Shown here piece by piece: positions 1-6,532 of a stretch of 14,646 bases of DNA. Numbering within the stretch: the first letter of the stretch is position 1; every line of letters begins with the position of its first letter. The DNA comes from an uncultured Faecalibacterium sp. (GTDB lineage Bacteria > Bacillota > Clostridia > Oscillospirales > Ruminococcaceae): assembly GCA_900765105.1 (NCBI GenBank), contig CAAFQM010000291.1, positions 1 to 14,646 of the forward strand, read 5' to 3'. Both the position numbers and the translations under genes were made by a program. The notes below the pieces were generated by a model, which was not told the origin of the DNA, made no database searches, and saw nothing but the letters and a program-made list of their open reading frames with translations.

Positions 1-75
1 AAGACCTGCCCGCAGTGCGGCGCACCCGTCTCCGACGATGCACTGTTCTGCAACAAGTGCGGCGCACAACTGTAA
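1..75 (+). CDS. Zinc-ribbon protein, C-terminal end only
   Basis: This is an open frame running in from the left edge and stopping at TAA 73-75, so only the last 24 residues are visible. They form a complete short zinc ribbon with two knuckles, CPQCG near the edge and CNKCG close to the C terminus, 11 residues apart between the inner cysteines. Such C-terminal double CxxC knuckles are common in small Firmicutes membrane or regulatory proteins and bind one zinc ion. The body of the protein lies outside the window, so its function cannot be named. An intrinsic terminator follows about 40 bases after the stop, which ends its transcription unit. Confidence 0.75.
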   Translation, partial: KTCPQCGAPVSDDALFCNKCGAQL

Positions 76-116
76 CCGCCGGGCTGGCCGGGCTGTAAAA
101 TCACAGCACTTTGCAG

Positions 117-153
117 CAGGACGGCGTCCTTTGCAGGGCACCGTCCTGTTTTT
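117..153 (+). terminator. Intrinsic terminator after the zinc-ribbon gene
   Basis: The 8-bp stem CAGGACGG (117-124) pairs with CCGTCCTG (141-148), with a further short CCT/AGG pairing inside the loop. Five T residues follow (149-153). It separates the upstream gene from the mazG promoter. Confidence 0.8.
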
Positions 154-209
154 GCGGAAAGCGGAATGCTGAAAATACCGGTAAAACTGCCGGAAATTGC
201 GGCTTTTGC

Positions 210-238
210 TTGCAAAAGCGCGTAAGATGCGGTACAAT
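210..238 (+). promoter_or_regulatory. Sigma-A type promoter of mazG-hup
   Basis: The -35 box is TTGCAA (210-215) and the -10 box is TACAAT (233-238), with an exact 17-base spacer. The expected start of transcription is near 245, leaving a leader of under 20 bases before the mazG GTG. Nothing operator-like is visible around it. Confidence 0.7.
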
Positions 239-261
239 ATGCTGTATCTTTTGGAAGGCAG

Positions 262-981
262 GTGAGCATTGTGCTGGACTGGTCGCCCCGTGCACCCTAT
301 ACGGCGGAGCAGCTGCTGGAGATCCTGCACATCCTGCGGGACCCGGAAAGCGGCTGCCCGTGGGATAAAGTGCAGACCCATGCCTCCATCCGGAAAAATT
401 TTCTGGAGGAGACCTGCGAAGCACTGGAAGCCATTGATGCCGACGACCCGCAGATGATGCGGGAAGAGCTGGGCGATGTGCTGATGCAGGTGGCATTCCA
501 TGCGGTGATCGAAGAAGAGCGCGGACGCTTTACCTTCGAGGATGTCTGCCGCGAAGTGTGCGAAAAGCTGGTATTCCGTCACCCGAACATCTTTGCATCC
601 TCTGCAGCGGAAAATGCCGGAATAAACGGCTGGGATGCGCTCAAAAATAAGGAAAAGGGCCGCACGACTCTGGCTGATGAGCTGGATACCGTTCCTGCGA
701 CCCTGCCTGCATTGATGCGCGCCCAGAAGCTGCAAAAGCGTGCCGCCCGCTGCGGCGTGGCCGAAAAGGACCCGGAGCAGGCACGGCAGGCGTTGCAGCA
801 GGCTGTGAAAAACTGGGATGAAACGTCCAGTGCACAGGCGGCCGGAGATCTGCTGTTTGCGGCGGCCAATGCCATGCGTCTGGCCGGTGTGGATGCCGAA
901 GAAGCACTGACCTTTGCGTCCAGGCGATTCTGCACAGAGTGCCTCGGGCAGGAAGAACAATGCGGTAATCAGGTCGAGTGA
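262..981 (+). CDS. mazG: MazG nucleoside triphosphate pyrophosphohydrolase
   Basis: MazG hydrolyses (d)NTPs to the monophosphate and pyrophosphate in the cytosol and is regarded as a house-cleaning enzyme. The 239-residue protein has the family's two all-alpha halves. The N-terminal half (about 15-120) carries GCPWDKVQTH, then EETCEALEAI and EELGDVLMQV, which are the EExxE and ExxD metal ligands for Mg, then FRHPNIF. The C-terminal half (about 155-235) holds LPALMRAQKLQKRA, GDLLFAAANAMRLAGVDAEEAL and a final RRF helix. It is slightly shorter than E. coli MazG (263). The start is uncertain: GTG 262 lies only 3 bases after GGAAGG, and GTG 271 lies 12 bases after it. The B. subtilis equivalent is the C-terminal part of YabN, also just upstream of yabO. 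Only about 60 bases separate it from hup, so the two are probably cotranscribed. Confidence 0.92.
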   Translation: MSIVLDWSPRAPYTAEQLLEILHILRDPESGCPWDKVQTHASIRKNFLEETCEALEAIDADDPQMMREELGDVLMQVAFHAVIEEERGRFTFEDVCREVCEKLVFRHPNIFASSAAENAGINGWDALKNKEKGRTTLADELDTVPATLPALMRAQKLQKRAARCGVAEKDPEQARQALQQAVKNWDETSSAQAAGDLLFAAANAMRLAGVDAEEALTFASRRFCTECLGQEEQCGNQVE

Positions 982-1041
982 CCTGCCCCGATAGAACAAC
1001 GGAATGAAGAAACAGAGAAACAAATTTGGAGGGTATTAGTT

Positions 1042-1311
1042 ATGACGAAAACTGATCTGATCGCACAGGTTGCTGCGAACACCGAAATGAGCAAGAAGAA
1101 CGCTGAGCAGGCTGTCAACGCCATGTTCGAGGCACTGAGCAAGGCTATGAGCGAAGGCGAGAAGATCACCATCTCCGGCTTCGGCACCTTTGAGGTCCGC
1201 GAACGCGCCGAGCGTCAGGGCATTAACCCCCGCACCCGCGAGCCCATCACCATCGCTGCTTCCCGCAGCATCGTGTTCAAGCCCGGCAAGTCCCTGAAGG
1301 ACACCCTGTAA
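1042..1311 (+). CDS. hup: HU family nucleoid DNA-binding protein
   Basis: HU is a small basic dimer that bends and compacts DNA. The 89-residue product has the family's usual length. It has the N-terminal helical pair (about 1-40, starting MTKTDLIAQVA), the signature ISGFGTFEVRERAER (about 45-59), a beta arm with GINPRTREPI in which the Pro is the intercalating residue, and the closing helix FKPGKSLKDTL. GGAGGG lies 8-10 bases ahead of ATG 1042, which fixes the start. It sits between mazG and rqcP, an insertion relative to B. subtilis that I recall as common in Clostridia. A strong terminator directly follows, so high HU expression is insulated from the genes below. Confidence 0.96.
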   Translation: MTKTDLIAQVAANTEMSKKNAEQAVNAMFEALSKAMSEGEKITISGFGTFEVRERAERQGINPRTREPITIAASRSIVFKPGKSLKDTL

Positions 1312-1324
1312 GTTTTGCTGCTGT

Positions 1325-1363
1325 TGCCGCCGCTGCCTCGCAGGAGGTGCGGCGGCATTTTTT
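1325..1363 (+). terminator. Intrinsic terminator after hup
   Basis: The 9-bp GC-rich stem TGCCGCCGC (1325-1333) pairs with GCGGCGGCA (1349-1357), with a CCTC/GAGG inner extension, and is followed by six T residues (1358-1363). It stands between hup and rqcP. No clear promoter lies in the 18 bases before rqcP, so rqcP and yabP probably depend on partial readthrough or a promoter I did not recognise. Confidence 0.85.
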
Positions 1364-1381
1364 GTAAAAGGAGAATACGCT

Positions 1382-1627
1382 ATGCGTCTGGATAAATACC
1401 TGAAAGTTTCGCGCCTGATCAAGCGCCGCACCGTGGCCAACGAGGTGGCCGATGCGGGCCGCATCCTCATCAACGGCAAGACCGCCAAGGCCAGTCAGGC
1501 CGTCAAGGAGGGCGACGTGATCGAGGTGACCTTCGGCAACCGGCCCATCAAGGTGCGGGTGCTCTCTGACGTGGAACCCCGCACCAAGGATGTGGCGCGG
1601 GAAATGTACGAGATCATCTCGGAATAA
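1382..1627 (+). CDS. rqcP: RqcP (YabO), S4-domain ribosome quality control factor
   Basis: The 81-residue protein is essentially one S4 RNA-binding domain: MRLDKYLKVSRLIKRR at the N terminus, ADAGRILINGK in the middle, and the SQAVKEGDVIEVTFGNRPIKVRVL strands. In B. subtilis this protein binds the obstructed 50S subunit beside the P-site tRNA and helps RqcH add alanine tails to stalled chains. Length and position (after mazG, before yabP) match B. subtilis YabO. The start ATG 1382 follows AAAGGAG at a good distance. Other short S4 proteins, such as the Hsp15 type, are similar, but the neighbourhood decides for RqcP. It lies just after the hup terminator and may have a separate expression level from mazG-hup. 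Confidence 0.88.
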   Translation: MRLDKYLKVSRLIKRRTVANEVADAGRILINGKTAKASQAVKEGDVIEVTFGNRPIKVRVLSDVEPRTKDVAREMYEIISE

Positions 1628-1684
1628 ACGCTGCCCGCCGCCGCATAGGATGCACTGAAACCACTCCCGGAAGGAGCTGCATCT

Positions 1685-1969
1685 ATGCCGGAAAAGCCGA
1701 TCCCCGCATCCTCTGCGGGGCCCCATGACCTCATTCTCGAAAACCGCACCCGCCTGACCGTGACCGGCGTGCAGAAGGTGCTGCACTGCAATGCCGAAAG
1801 CGCGGCCCTTGAAACGGGCAAGGGGACGCTCCGTCTTGCCGGGGCACAGCTGAACATGACCGAGCTGGATCTGGAAGCGGGCGAGGCGAAGTTCACCGGC
1901 CGCATCGACGGGCTGGAATATACGGCCGGCGCCCCGGCGGGCAGCTTTCTGCACCGCCTGCTGCGGTGA
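1685..1969 (+). CDS. yabP: Sporulation protein YabP
   Basis: The 94-residue product fits the YabP family (about 100 residues). After an 11-residue Pro/Ser-rich start it has HDLILENRTRLTVTGVQKV, then a run of short beta strands with the family pattern GTLRLAGAQLNMTELDLEAGE and a final GRIDGLEY. In B. subtilis yabP and yabQ are made in the mother cell, and yabQ is needed for spore cortex formation; the role of YabP is less clear. GGAAGGAG sits 8 bases before ATG 1685. The stop codon overlaps the start of yabQ, so the pair is translationally coupled. I see no clear sigma-E type promoter upstream. If the host does not sporulate, this is a retained relic or has another role. Confidence 0.85.
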   Translation: MPEKPIPASSAGPHDLILENRTRLTVTGVQKVLHCNAESAALETGKGTLRLAGAQLNMTELDLEAGEAKFTGRIDGLEYTAGAPAGSFLHRLLR

Positions 1970-2388
1970 TCCCGGTTCTGCCGCCCGCGGCACTGGGGCG
2001 GGAGATCACGGCCTGTGTGGTTCTGGGAGCCTGTACCGGGGCGGTGCGGGCTTTTTTTCCGGTAAAGGGGCGTGCAGCTTTTCTGCCGGATGTTGTGTGG
2101 GTAGGGGTGGTCCTTGCCGCAGTGCAGAGCTACGCGGCAGGGGAGAGCTTTGCCGGGGTGCTGCGCTGGTACATGACGGCGGCAGCGTTTGCCGGGGCGG
2201 GGGCCGCTGCGTTTGCAGCGGGCGTGCCGCTTGGCGCTGTCCGGAAACCGCTGCAGATTGCCCTTTGCAGGCGCAGACAGCGGCGGAAAGCACGCAAAGT
2301 ACGCCGGAACGCAGAAAGAACCGCAAAAAAACGCAAAAAGAACTTGCCAAACCGGCGGCGGATGTTGTATAATTCAAACGTATCATAG
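1966..2388 (+). CDS. yabQ: YabQ-like sporulation membrane protein, short form
   Basis: This gene starts at GTG 1966, overlapping the yabP stop (GTGA), and encodes 140 residues against about 211 in B. subtilis. Hydrophobic stretches at roughly 10-30, 38-56 and 66-90 suggest three membrane spans. The family's glycine-rich LGACTGAVRAFFP segment lies in the first span. The last 45 residues are extremely basic (Arg/Lys runs such as CRRRQRRKARKVRR). Homologues act in cortex formation around the forespore. Identification rests on the position between yabP and divIC, the overlap and the membrane layout, because the sequence itself is divergent and Ala/Gly-rich. The promoter of divIC lies inside its 3' end, so that part of the gene has a second job. 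Confidence 0.7.
   Translation: MIPVLPPAALGREITACVVLGACTGAVRAFFPVKGRAAFLPDVVWVGVVLAAVQSYAAGESFAGVLRWYMTAAAFAGAGAAAFAAGVPLGAVRKPLQIALCRRRQRRKARKVRRNAERTAKKRKKNLPNRRRMLYNSNVS
2344..2373 (+). promoter_or_regulatory. Promoter for divIC-yabR inside the end of yabQ
   Basis: The -35 box is TTGCCA (2344-2349) and the -10 box is a perfect TATAAT (2368-2373), with 18 bases between. Transcription would start near 2380, about 40 bases ahead of divIC. This would allow vegetative expression of the division gene independent of yabP and yabQ. Confidence 0.6.
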
Positions 2389-2421
2389 TAAGAGCCGAAG
2401 TGCAATGGGGGCGGACATACA

Positions 2422-2727
2422 ATGGCATCGAAGAGCCGCAGGAAACGCAGAAAGAATACGGTCTGGAAGGTCGTTCTGCGCCTGTTTTTTGTATTGCTGC
2501 TGCTGAGCATGCTGGTGGCTTACATCTCCAATCAGGTCACCATCAGCTCCAAACATGCAGAGCTGGACACGCTGAACGAGCAGATCGCCCAGCAGAAGAC
2601 CGAAAACGAGGAGATGCAGCGCATCCTCAGCGGCAACGCGGACCAGATCACCGAGTGGGTCGCGCGGGATTCTTACAACTACGCCGCGCCCAATGAGCGC
2701 ATCTTTGTGGATGTGACCGGCAACTGA
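2422..2727 (+). CDS. divIC: DivIC/FtsB-type septum formation initiator
   Basis: The 101-residue bitopic membrane protein belongs to the septum formation initiator family (FtsB/DivIC). It has a basic cytoplasmic start (MASKSRRKRRKNT), one membrane span at about 15-35, a coiled coil at about 40-70 (AELDTLNEQIAQQKTENEEM), and a short globular tail ending with the typical YNYAAPNERIFVDVTGN. In the divisome it forms a complex with FtsL and DivIB/FtsQ that activates septal peptidoglycan synthesis. B. subtilis DivIC (125 residues) lies at the same place between yabQ and yabR. A purine-rich GGGGGCGGA region precedes ATG 2422. A promoter inside yabQ gives it its own transcript. Confidence 0.9.
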   Translation: MASKSRRKRRKNTVWKVVLRLFFVLLLLSMLVAYISNQVTISSKHAELDTLNEQIAQQKTENEEMQRILSGNADQITEWVARDSYNYAAPNERIFVDVTGN

Positions 2728-2765
2728 GCGACAGACATAATCTGGAAAACAAGGAGTATTGAGTT

Positions 2766-3323
2766 TTGGCAATTGAGGTAGGGAACGTATTTGAAGGCCG
2801 CGTCACCGGCGTAAAGCCGTTCGGCGCATTTGTTGCGCTGCCGGAGGGCCGCGTGGGCATGGTCCACATTTCCGAGGTGTCCAATGAGTTCGTGCAGGAT
2901 ATTGCAACGGTTCTGCACGATGGCGATACCGTCAAGGTGCAGGTCATCAATGTTGCGCCGGACGGCAAGATCGCACTGTCCATGAAGCGTCTGCTGCCGC
3001 GCCCTGCACGGGAGAACCGCGGCCCTGCAGGCGGTCCCCGTCCGGGCGGTGCACGCCCCGATGGCCCCCGCGGCGGACATTTTGGTGCCGGACGCGGCGG
3101 CGCAGGCCGTCCCCAGCGGGAAGGCGGCCGCGGCCCTGCCCGGGACGCAGCACCCCGTGTGTGGCAGCCCAAGGCACCCGCCCGCACCGACAACATGAGC
3201 TTTGAGGACATGATGAGCCGCTTCAAGAGCCAGAGTGAAGAGAAGATGGCAGATCTTGATCACGAGACCAACAACCGCCGTGGCGGCGGCTATGCACCCC
3301 GCAGCCGTGGCGGCCGCCGCTGA
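2766..3323 (+). CDS. yabR: YabR-type S1 RNA-binding protein with Arg/Gly-rich tail
   Basis: The TTG start at 2766 is chosen because AAGGAG (2751-2756) lies 9 bases upstream and the reading begins MAIEVGNVFEGRVTGVKPFGAF as in B. subtilis YabR. Residues 1-75 are one S1 (OB-fold) domain with KPFGAFVALPEG, GMVHISEVS and DGKIALSMK. Residues 79-130 are a low-complexity stretch of Arg, Gly and Pro with repeated RGG/GRG units. Residues 143-165 form a predicted helix (MSFEDMMSRFKSQSEEKM) found in clostridial homologues, and the end is RGG-rich again (171-185). It probably binds RNA or ribosomes in the cytosol; the exact target is unknown. It is 38 bases from divIC and shares its transcript. The closing terminator is at 3361. 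Confidence 0.85.
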   Translation: MAIEVGNVFEGRVTGVKPFGAFVALPEGRVGMVHISEVSNEFVQDIATVLHDGDTVKVQVINVAPDGKIALSMKRLLPRPARENRGPAGGPRPGGARPDGPRGGHFGAGRGGAGRPQREGGRGPARDAAPRVWQPKAPARTDNMSFEDMMSRFKSQSEEKMADLDHETNNRRGGGYAPRSRGGRR

Positions 3324-3360
3324 GCCTGCAAAGCGCTGAACCCCCCGATCAGAATCATGG

Positions 3361-3399
3361 AACAGACCTGTCCCACTTGGTCGGGCAGGTCTGTTTTTT
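3361..3399 (+). terminator. Intrinsic terminator after yabR
   Basis: AACAGACCTG (3361-3370) pairs with CAGGTCTGTT (3386-3395), with a CCC/GGG pairing further in. A run of T residues extends to 3399. It closes the divIC-yabR unit. The next start codon is 26 bases later. Confidence 0.85.
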
Positions 3400-3424
3400 C
3401 GCTGAAAATAAGAAAGGAACCATA

Positions 3425-4630
3425 ATGCCTGCAAAATTTGAACTGATCGCCCCCTGCTTCTTCGGGTGCGAGTCCACCGCAAAATTTGAGCTGACCCGCA
3501 TCGGTGCCGAGAACATCCGGGTGGAGGATGGCCGCCTGAGCTTTGCCGGCGGCGCTGAGATGATTGCGGCCGCAAACCTGAACCTCCGCACCGTAGAGCG
3601 CGTGATGCTGCTGCTGGCGCGGTATAAGGCCACCACCTTCGATGACCTGTTCGATGGTGTGTACGACATCCCGTGGGAAGAACTGCTGCCCGCAGACGCG
3701 GCGTTCCCGGTCACCGGCTCGTCGCTCAACAGCCAGCTTTCCAGCGTACCAGCCTGCCAGAGCATCATCAAGAAGGCCGTGGTCAAGCGTCTGATGGCAA
3801 AGCACCACACCTCGGTCCTGCCCGAGACCGGCGCAGAGTACAAGATCCGCTTCATGCTGCGCAAGGATCAGTGCGAGATCATGCTGGACACCACCGGCGA
3901 GGGCCTGCACAAGCGCGGCTACCGCCGCAACGCCATGGAAGCACCCATCCGTGAAACCCTGGCGGCGACCATTGCCGACCTTGGCCGCGTGCGCCGCGAC
4001 AGCCTGGTGGAGGATCCCTTCTGCGGCAGCGGCACGCTGTTGATCGAAGCTGCCCAGAAGGCCATGAACATTGCCCCCGGCTTGAAGCGCCGCTTTGCCG
4101 CTGAGCGCTACGGTTTTGTGCCCGCTTCCATCTGGGCGGAGCAGCGCCAGAAGGCTCTGGCGGAATCCAAGCTGGATGTGGGCTTTGAGGCCTTCGGCTA
4201 CGACATCGACCCCGCCGCCGTTGCTCTGGCCAACGCCAACGCCAAGCTGGCCGGTGTGGAAAAGCGCTGCCACTTTGAGGTGGCCGACGTGGCTGTCTTT
4301 GAGGCAAAGCAGGAGGCCATCGTGCTGACCAACCCTCCTTACGGCGAGCGTATGAGCACCATTGAGGGTGCGGCAAAGCTGGCCCGCACGCTGGGCCGCC
4401 AGATGGAAGCACACCCCTGCGCCGGTGTGTATGCCATCACCGCCGATATGGATTTTGAAAGCCACTATGGTAAGCGCGCCAACAAGCGCCGCAAGATGTA
4501 CAACGGCATGATCCCCTGCCAGCTGTATATGTACTACAATGCGCCCAAGTCTGAGCACACGGCAAAGCCCATGCCGAAGAGCGGTTTTGACGGCAAGCGC
4601 ACCAGCCCGAACCGCTTTGAAAAAAAATAA
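3425..4630 (+). CDS. ypsC: THUMP-domain class I SAM-dependent RNA methyltransferase (YpsC/RlmL type)
   Basis: The 401-residue protein is the length of B. subtilis YpsC (about 385). The E. coli counterpart is the N-terminal half of RlmL, which makes m2G2445 in 23S rRNA. The N-terminal part (about 1-155) is the ferredoxin-like plus THUMP RNA-binding region. The Rossmann domain follows, with the SAM-binding motif DPFCGSGTLLIEAA (about residues 196-209), an acidic turn GYDIDPAAVALANANAK for the SAM ribose, and the catalytic NPPYGERM (about 304-311). ATG 3425 with AAAGGA upstream is preferred over a TTG inside the terminator. It replaces spoIIE, the neighbour expected after yabR. No strong promoter is visible. 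The substrate guanosine is inferred from the family only. Confidence 0.88.
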   Translation: MPAKFELIAPCFFGCESTAKFELTRIGAENIRVEDGRLSFAGGAEMIAAANLNLRTVERVMLLLARYKATTFDDLFDGVYDIPWEELLPADAAFPVTGSSLNSQLSSVPACQSIIKKAVVKRLMAKHHTSVLPETGAEYKIRFMLRKDQCEIMLDTTGEGLHKRGYRRNAMEAPIRETLAATIADLGRVRRDSLVEDPFCGSGTLLIEAAQKAMNIAPGLKRRFAAERYGFVPASIWAEQRQKALAESKLDVGFEAFGYDIDPAAVALANANAKLAGVEKRCHFEVADVAVFEAKQEAIVLTNPPYGERMSTIEGAAKLARTLGRQMEAHPCAGVYAITADMDFESHYGKRANKRRKMYNGMIPCQLYMYYNAPKSEHTAKPMPKSGFDGKRTSPNRFEKK

Positions 4631-4645
4631 TACCAAATGTTGCCT

Positions 4646-4680
4646 GCCGCACCGGAACTGCCCGGTGCGGCTTTTGCTTT
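4646..4680 (+). terminator. Intrinsic terminator after ypsC
   Basis: The 10-bp stem GCCGCACCGG (4646-4655) pairs with CCGGTGCGGC (4662-4671) around a 6-base loop, followed by TTTTGCTTT. It ends the first gene block. From here to 4827 the sequence is AT-rich and I see no gene. Confidence 0.85.
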
Positions 4681-4827
4681 GTCTCCCGGAAACTACCGGA
4701 AAAAACCAGACGGGAAACTGAAAAAATCAACCGTCAAAATAGACGAAACAACAGAAAGTTTTTTGGATGTTTTGAAATAAAGCCCGGATAAGATGAGACA
4801 AATTCATAGGGAATTTACAAAGTAAGG

Positions 4828-4856
4828 TTGAACCTTGCGGCAAAATGGATTATACT
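4828..4856 (+). promoter_or_regulatory. Promoter of the two-gene membrane operon
   Basis: The -35 box is TTGAAC (4828-4833) and the -10 box is TATACT (4851-4856), with a 17-base spacer. Transcription should start near 4863, about 40 bases ahead of ATG 4904. The AT-rich stretch before it (4720-4827) could hold upstream elements, but no clear repeat or operator is visible. Confidence 0.7.
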
Positions 4857-4903
4857 AGCCTTACTATTCAAGCGGTGCGCCGCAGGAAGGAAATCAGTAC
4901 CTT

Positions 4904-5773
4904 ATGAACGGAAGGATGCGGCCCTATCTTCCGGAACTGACGATCCGGGATTACAACACCTATCTGCGCTATCTGCGGGGGGTGCGCAGGCAGCTGTACG
5001 AGGAGTACGGCTTTTATGCCTGTCACCTGCTGCGAACCAATGGCGTTCTGTTTGCCATCCTTTCGGACAGTCTGGCGGGCCGTGCCGCCACCTGCCAGCG
5101 CAAGCGGGTGCCGGGAACACTGGTCTGGCGCAAGCTCATGTGCCAGACGCAGGGCATCCGGCTGGCGGCGCAGGTGGAAGTGCTGCTGGGGTGGCACAGC
5201 CTGCAGGACCGTAAGTACAGTGAGCTGAGCTTTCCCAAACAGGTGCAGCGCGCCTTCGACCGCATTTTCCTGCGCCGCAGCTACGAGCGCGCTGTGCAGG
5301 AGAACCCGGCGCTGGAACGCCTGTTCGGGCAGGAAAGAGAACAGGCTGTGGTGCAGATGAACCTCAGCGCCCGGAATTATGCGATGGCGGCAGAACCCAT
5401 GAGCAATATCTACGGGGCGCTGTACTCTACCCTTGCCACCGATGACCCCAGCCAGCGCAAGAGCATGCGGTGCATCGGCAGCAGCATCGGGCGCATCTTT
5501 TACCTGCTGGACAAGGCGGAGCGGTTCGAGGCAGACCGCCGCAACGGGCGCTACAACGTGTTCGTGGTCAACGAGCTGAAAGGGCAGGCCTCAGCCGTGG
5601 AAAATGCCCGCCGTCAGGCGCTGGCGGCGGCCAACGACCTGATGCGGGTGTACGAGATGCTGGACATCAAGCTCAACCGCAGTCTGCTGGATAACATCAT
5701 GCTGCTGGGGCTGCACCACGCGGTGGACCCGCTGGAAGCCGAGGCAGAAAAGGAAAACTGGGAGATCCCATGA
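4904..5773 (+). CDS. DUF5685-like protein of unknown function
   Basis: The 289-residue protein appears soluble, with no signal peptide or obvious membrane span. It resembles clostridial DUF5685 proteins: an N-terminal MRPYLPELTIRDYNTYLRYLRGVRRQLYEEYG where that family has a PELKVREYE and YCGLC pattern, a mid-protein series of helices, and the late segment LLDKAERFEADRRNGRYNVF matching the family's D-x-E-D-x-x-x-D-x-x-x-x-x-YN region. The CxxC-type cysteines expected near the start are not present here, which would remove any metal-binding role. The start ATG 4904 follows AGGAAGGAAA. Its last codons overlap the next gene as ATGA, so the two are coupled. A catalytic function cannot be named. 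The family call is from memory of motifs and is moderate. Confidence 0.5.
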   Translation: MNGRMRPYLPELTIRDYNTYLRYLRGVRRQLYEEYGFYACHLLRTNGVLFAILSDSLAGRAATCQRKRVPGTLVWRKLMCQTQGIRLAAQVEVLLGWHSLQDRKYSELSFPKQVQRAFDRIFLRRSYERAVQENPALERLFGQEREQAVVQMNLSARNYAMAAEPMSNIYGALYSTLATDDPSQRKSMRCIGSSIGRIFYLLDKAERFEADRRNGRYNVFVVNELKGQASAVENARRQALAAANDLMRVYEMLDIKLNRSLLDNIMLLGLHHAVDPLEAEAEKENWEIP

Positions 5774-6327
5774 AGAAAAACCAACGGAAAAGCTGGGCCA
5801 TGGCCTACTGCGGCATCGTGGCGGCGCTGTGTGTTGCGCTGATGCTGCTGGGGGCGGTGATCCCGATTGCCATGTTCATTGCACCTGCCGTAGCGGGCTT
5901 TCTCATTGCCACGGTGTGTGTGGAGTGCGGCCTGCAGATGGCCCTGACCGCTTACGCAGCGGTCAGCCTGCTGGCGCTGCTCTTTGTGCCGGACAAGGAA
6001 GTGGCGCTGATCTTTACCGTGCTGCTGGGGTATTACCCGCTGGTCAAGCCGAAATTCGAGCGCATCCGCCCGGCGCTGCTGCGGGGCGTGTGCAAGCTGC
6101 TGCTGTGCAACGGCGCTGTGCTGGCCATGTACGGGTTGATTTATCTTCTGGTGCCGATGGGCAGCATTTCGCAGGAGCTGCGCACCACGGCAATGGCAGC
6201 CACGCTGGTCACGCTGGCTATGGGCAACGTGGCGTTTCTGCTGTATGATCGGGCGCTGCACAATATGCTGATGATGTACCGGCTGGTGTGGCAACCAAAG
6301 CTCCATAAAACATTGGGCTGGCGTTGA
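5770..6327 (+). CDS. Small multi-span membrane protein, unknown function
   Basis: The 185-residue integral membrane protein has a basic start (MKKNQRKSW) and five to six hydrophobic segments at about 10-30, 31-50, 55-73, 78-90, 112-130 and 137-158. Features such as GAVIPIAMFIAPAVAGFLI, a conserved-looking VECGLQMALTAY, and LLGYYPLVKPKFERI are reminiscent of substrate-binding S components of ECF vitamin transporters, but the similarity is general and I would not name a substrate. Its ATG overlaps the stop of the upstream gene (ATGA), so they probably work as a pair. The stop codon lies in the loop of a terminator hairpin. No ATPase or ECF T component is present in the window. Confidence 0.75.
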   Translation: MKKNQRKSWAMAYCGIVAALCVALMLLGAVIPIAMFIAPAVAGFLIATVCVECGLQMALTAYAAVSLLALLFVPDKEVALIFTVLLGYYPLVKPKFERIRPALLRGVCKLLLCNGAVLAMYGLIYLLVPMGSISQELRTTAMAATLVTLAMGNVAFLLYDRALHNMLMMYRLVWQPKLHKTLGWR

Positions 6328-6337
6328 GCCAGCCTTT
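6316..6337 (+). terminator. Short terminator hairpin containing the stop codon
   Basis: GGCTGGC (6316-6322) pairs with GCCAGCC (6328-6334) around a 5-base loop that includes the TGA stop of the membrane protein. Only three T residues follow, so termination is probably partial. The glmS promoter begins directly after it. Confidence 0.5.
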
Positions 6338-6338
6338 G

Positions 6339-6347
6339 TGCTATAAT
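6339..6347 (+). promoter_or_regulatory. Extended -10 promoter of glmS
   Basis: A TGC triplet (6339-6341) runs straight into TATAAT (6342-6347), giving an extended -10 element. No good -35 box lies 16-18 bases upstream, where the terminator stem sits. Transcription should begin near 6354, about 36 bases before the ribozyme cleavage site. Confidence 0.6.
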
Positions 6348-6389
6348 AGACCCCTGAAAGGTGGAATGCCAGAATACAGTTGACACAAA

Positions 6390-6532
6390 GCGCCGGGCCA
6401 CGCGGGTGACAGCCGCGAGGGTGACGAGGAGAGGAATCATCGAAAGATTCGGCGGATGTTTCTCCGGCTGAGGGCTAGACCAGCCGCAGAGAAGGGCAAA
6501 AAACGGCAGCGATACCGCAACAGATCCCTTCA
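6390..6532 (+). ncRNA. glmS self-cleaving ribozyme (glucosamine-6-phosphate riboswitch)
   Basis: The leader matches the glmS catalytic RNA. The cleavage site A|GCGCC lies between 6389 and 6390. The P1 hairpin is CGCGG (6401-6405) with CCGCG (6413-6417). The conserved GACGAGG is at 6423-6429. P2 is GGAGA (6428-6432) with TCTCC (6461-6465), enclosing GAATC (6434-6438)/GATTC (6446-6450) around ATCGA. The pseudoknot strand GGCGG (6451-6455) can pair with CGCC (6391-6394). P3 is GGCTG (6466-6470) with CAGCC (6481-6485), and the 3' domain closes as GAAGGG (6491-6496) with CCCTTC (6526-6531). Binding of glucosamine-6-phosphate, the product of GlmS, triggers self-cleavage and decay of the mRNA. Every core element is present, so it should be active. 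The start codon is about 95 bases further on. Confidence 0.95.

Noticed and set aside
3290..4636. Open frame (448 codons) on the minus strand opposite ypsC
   Set aside because: It spans the ypsC gene and a terminator, and its product is His/Gly/Val-rich without a recognised fold.
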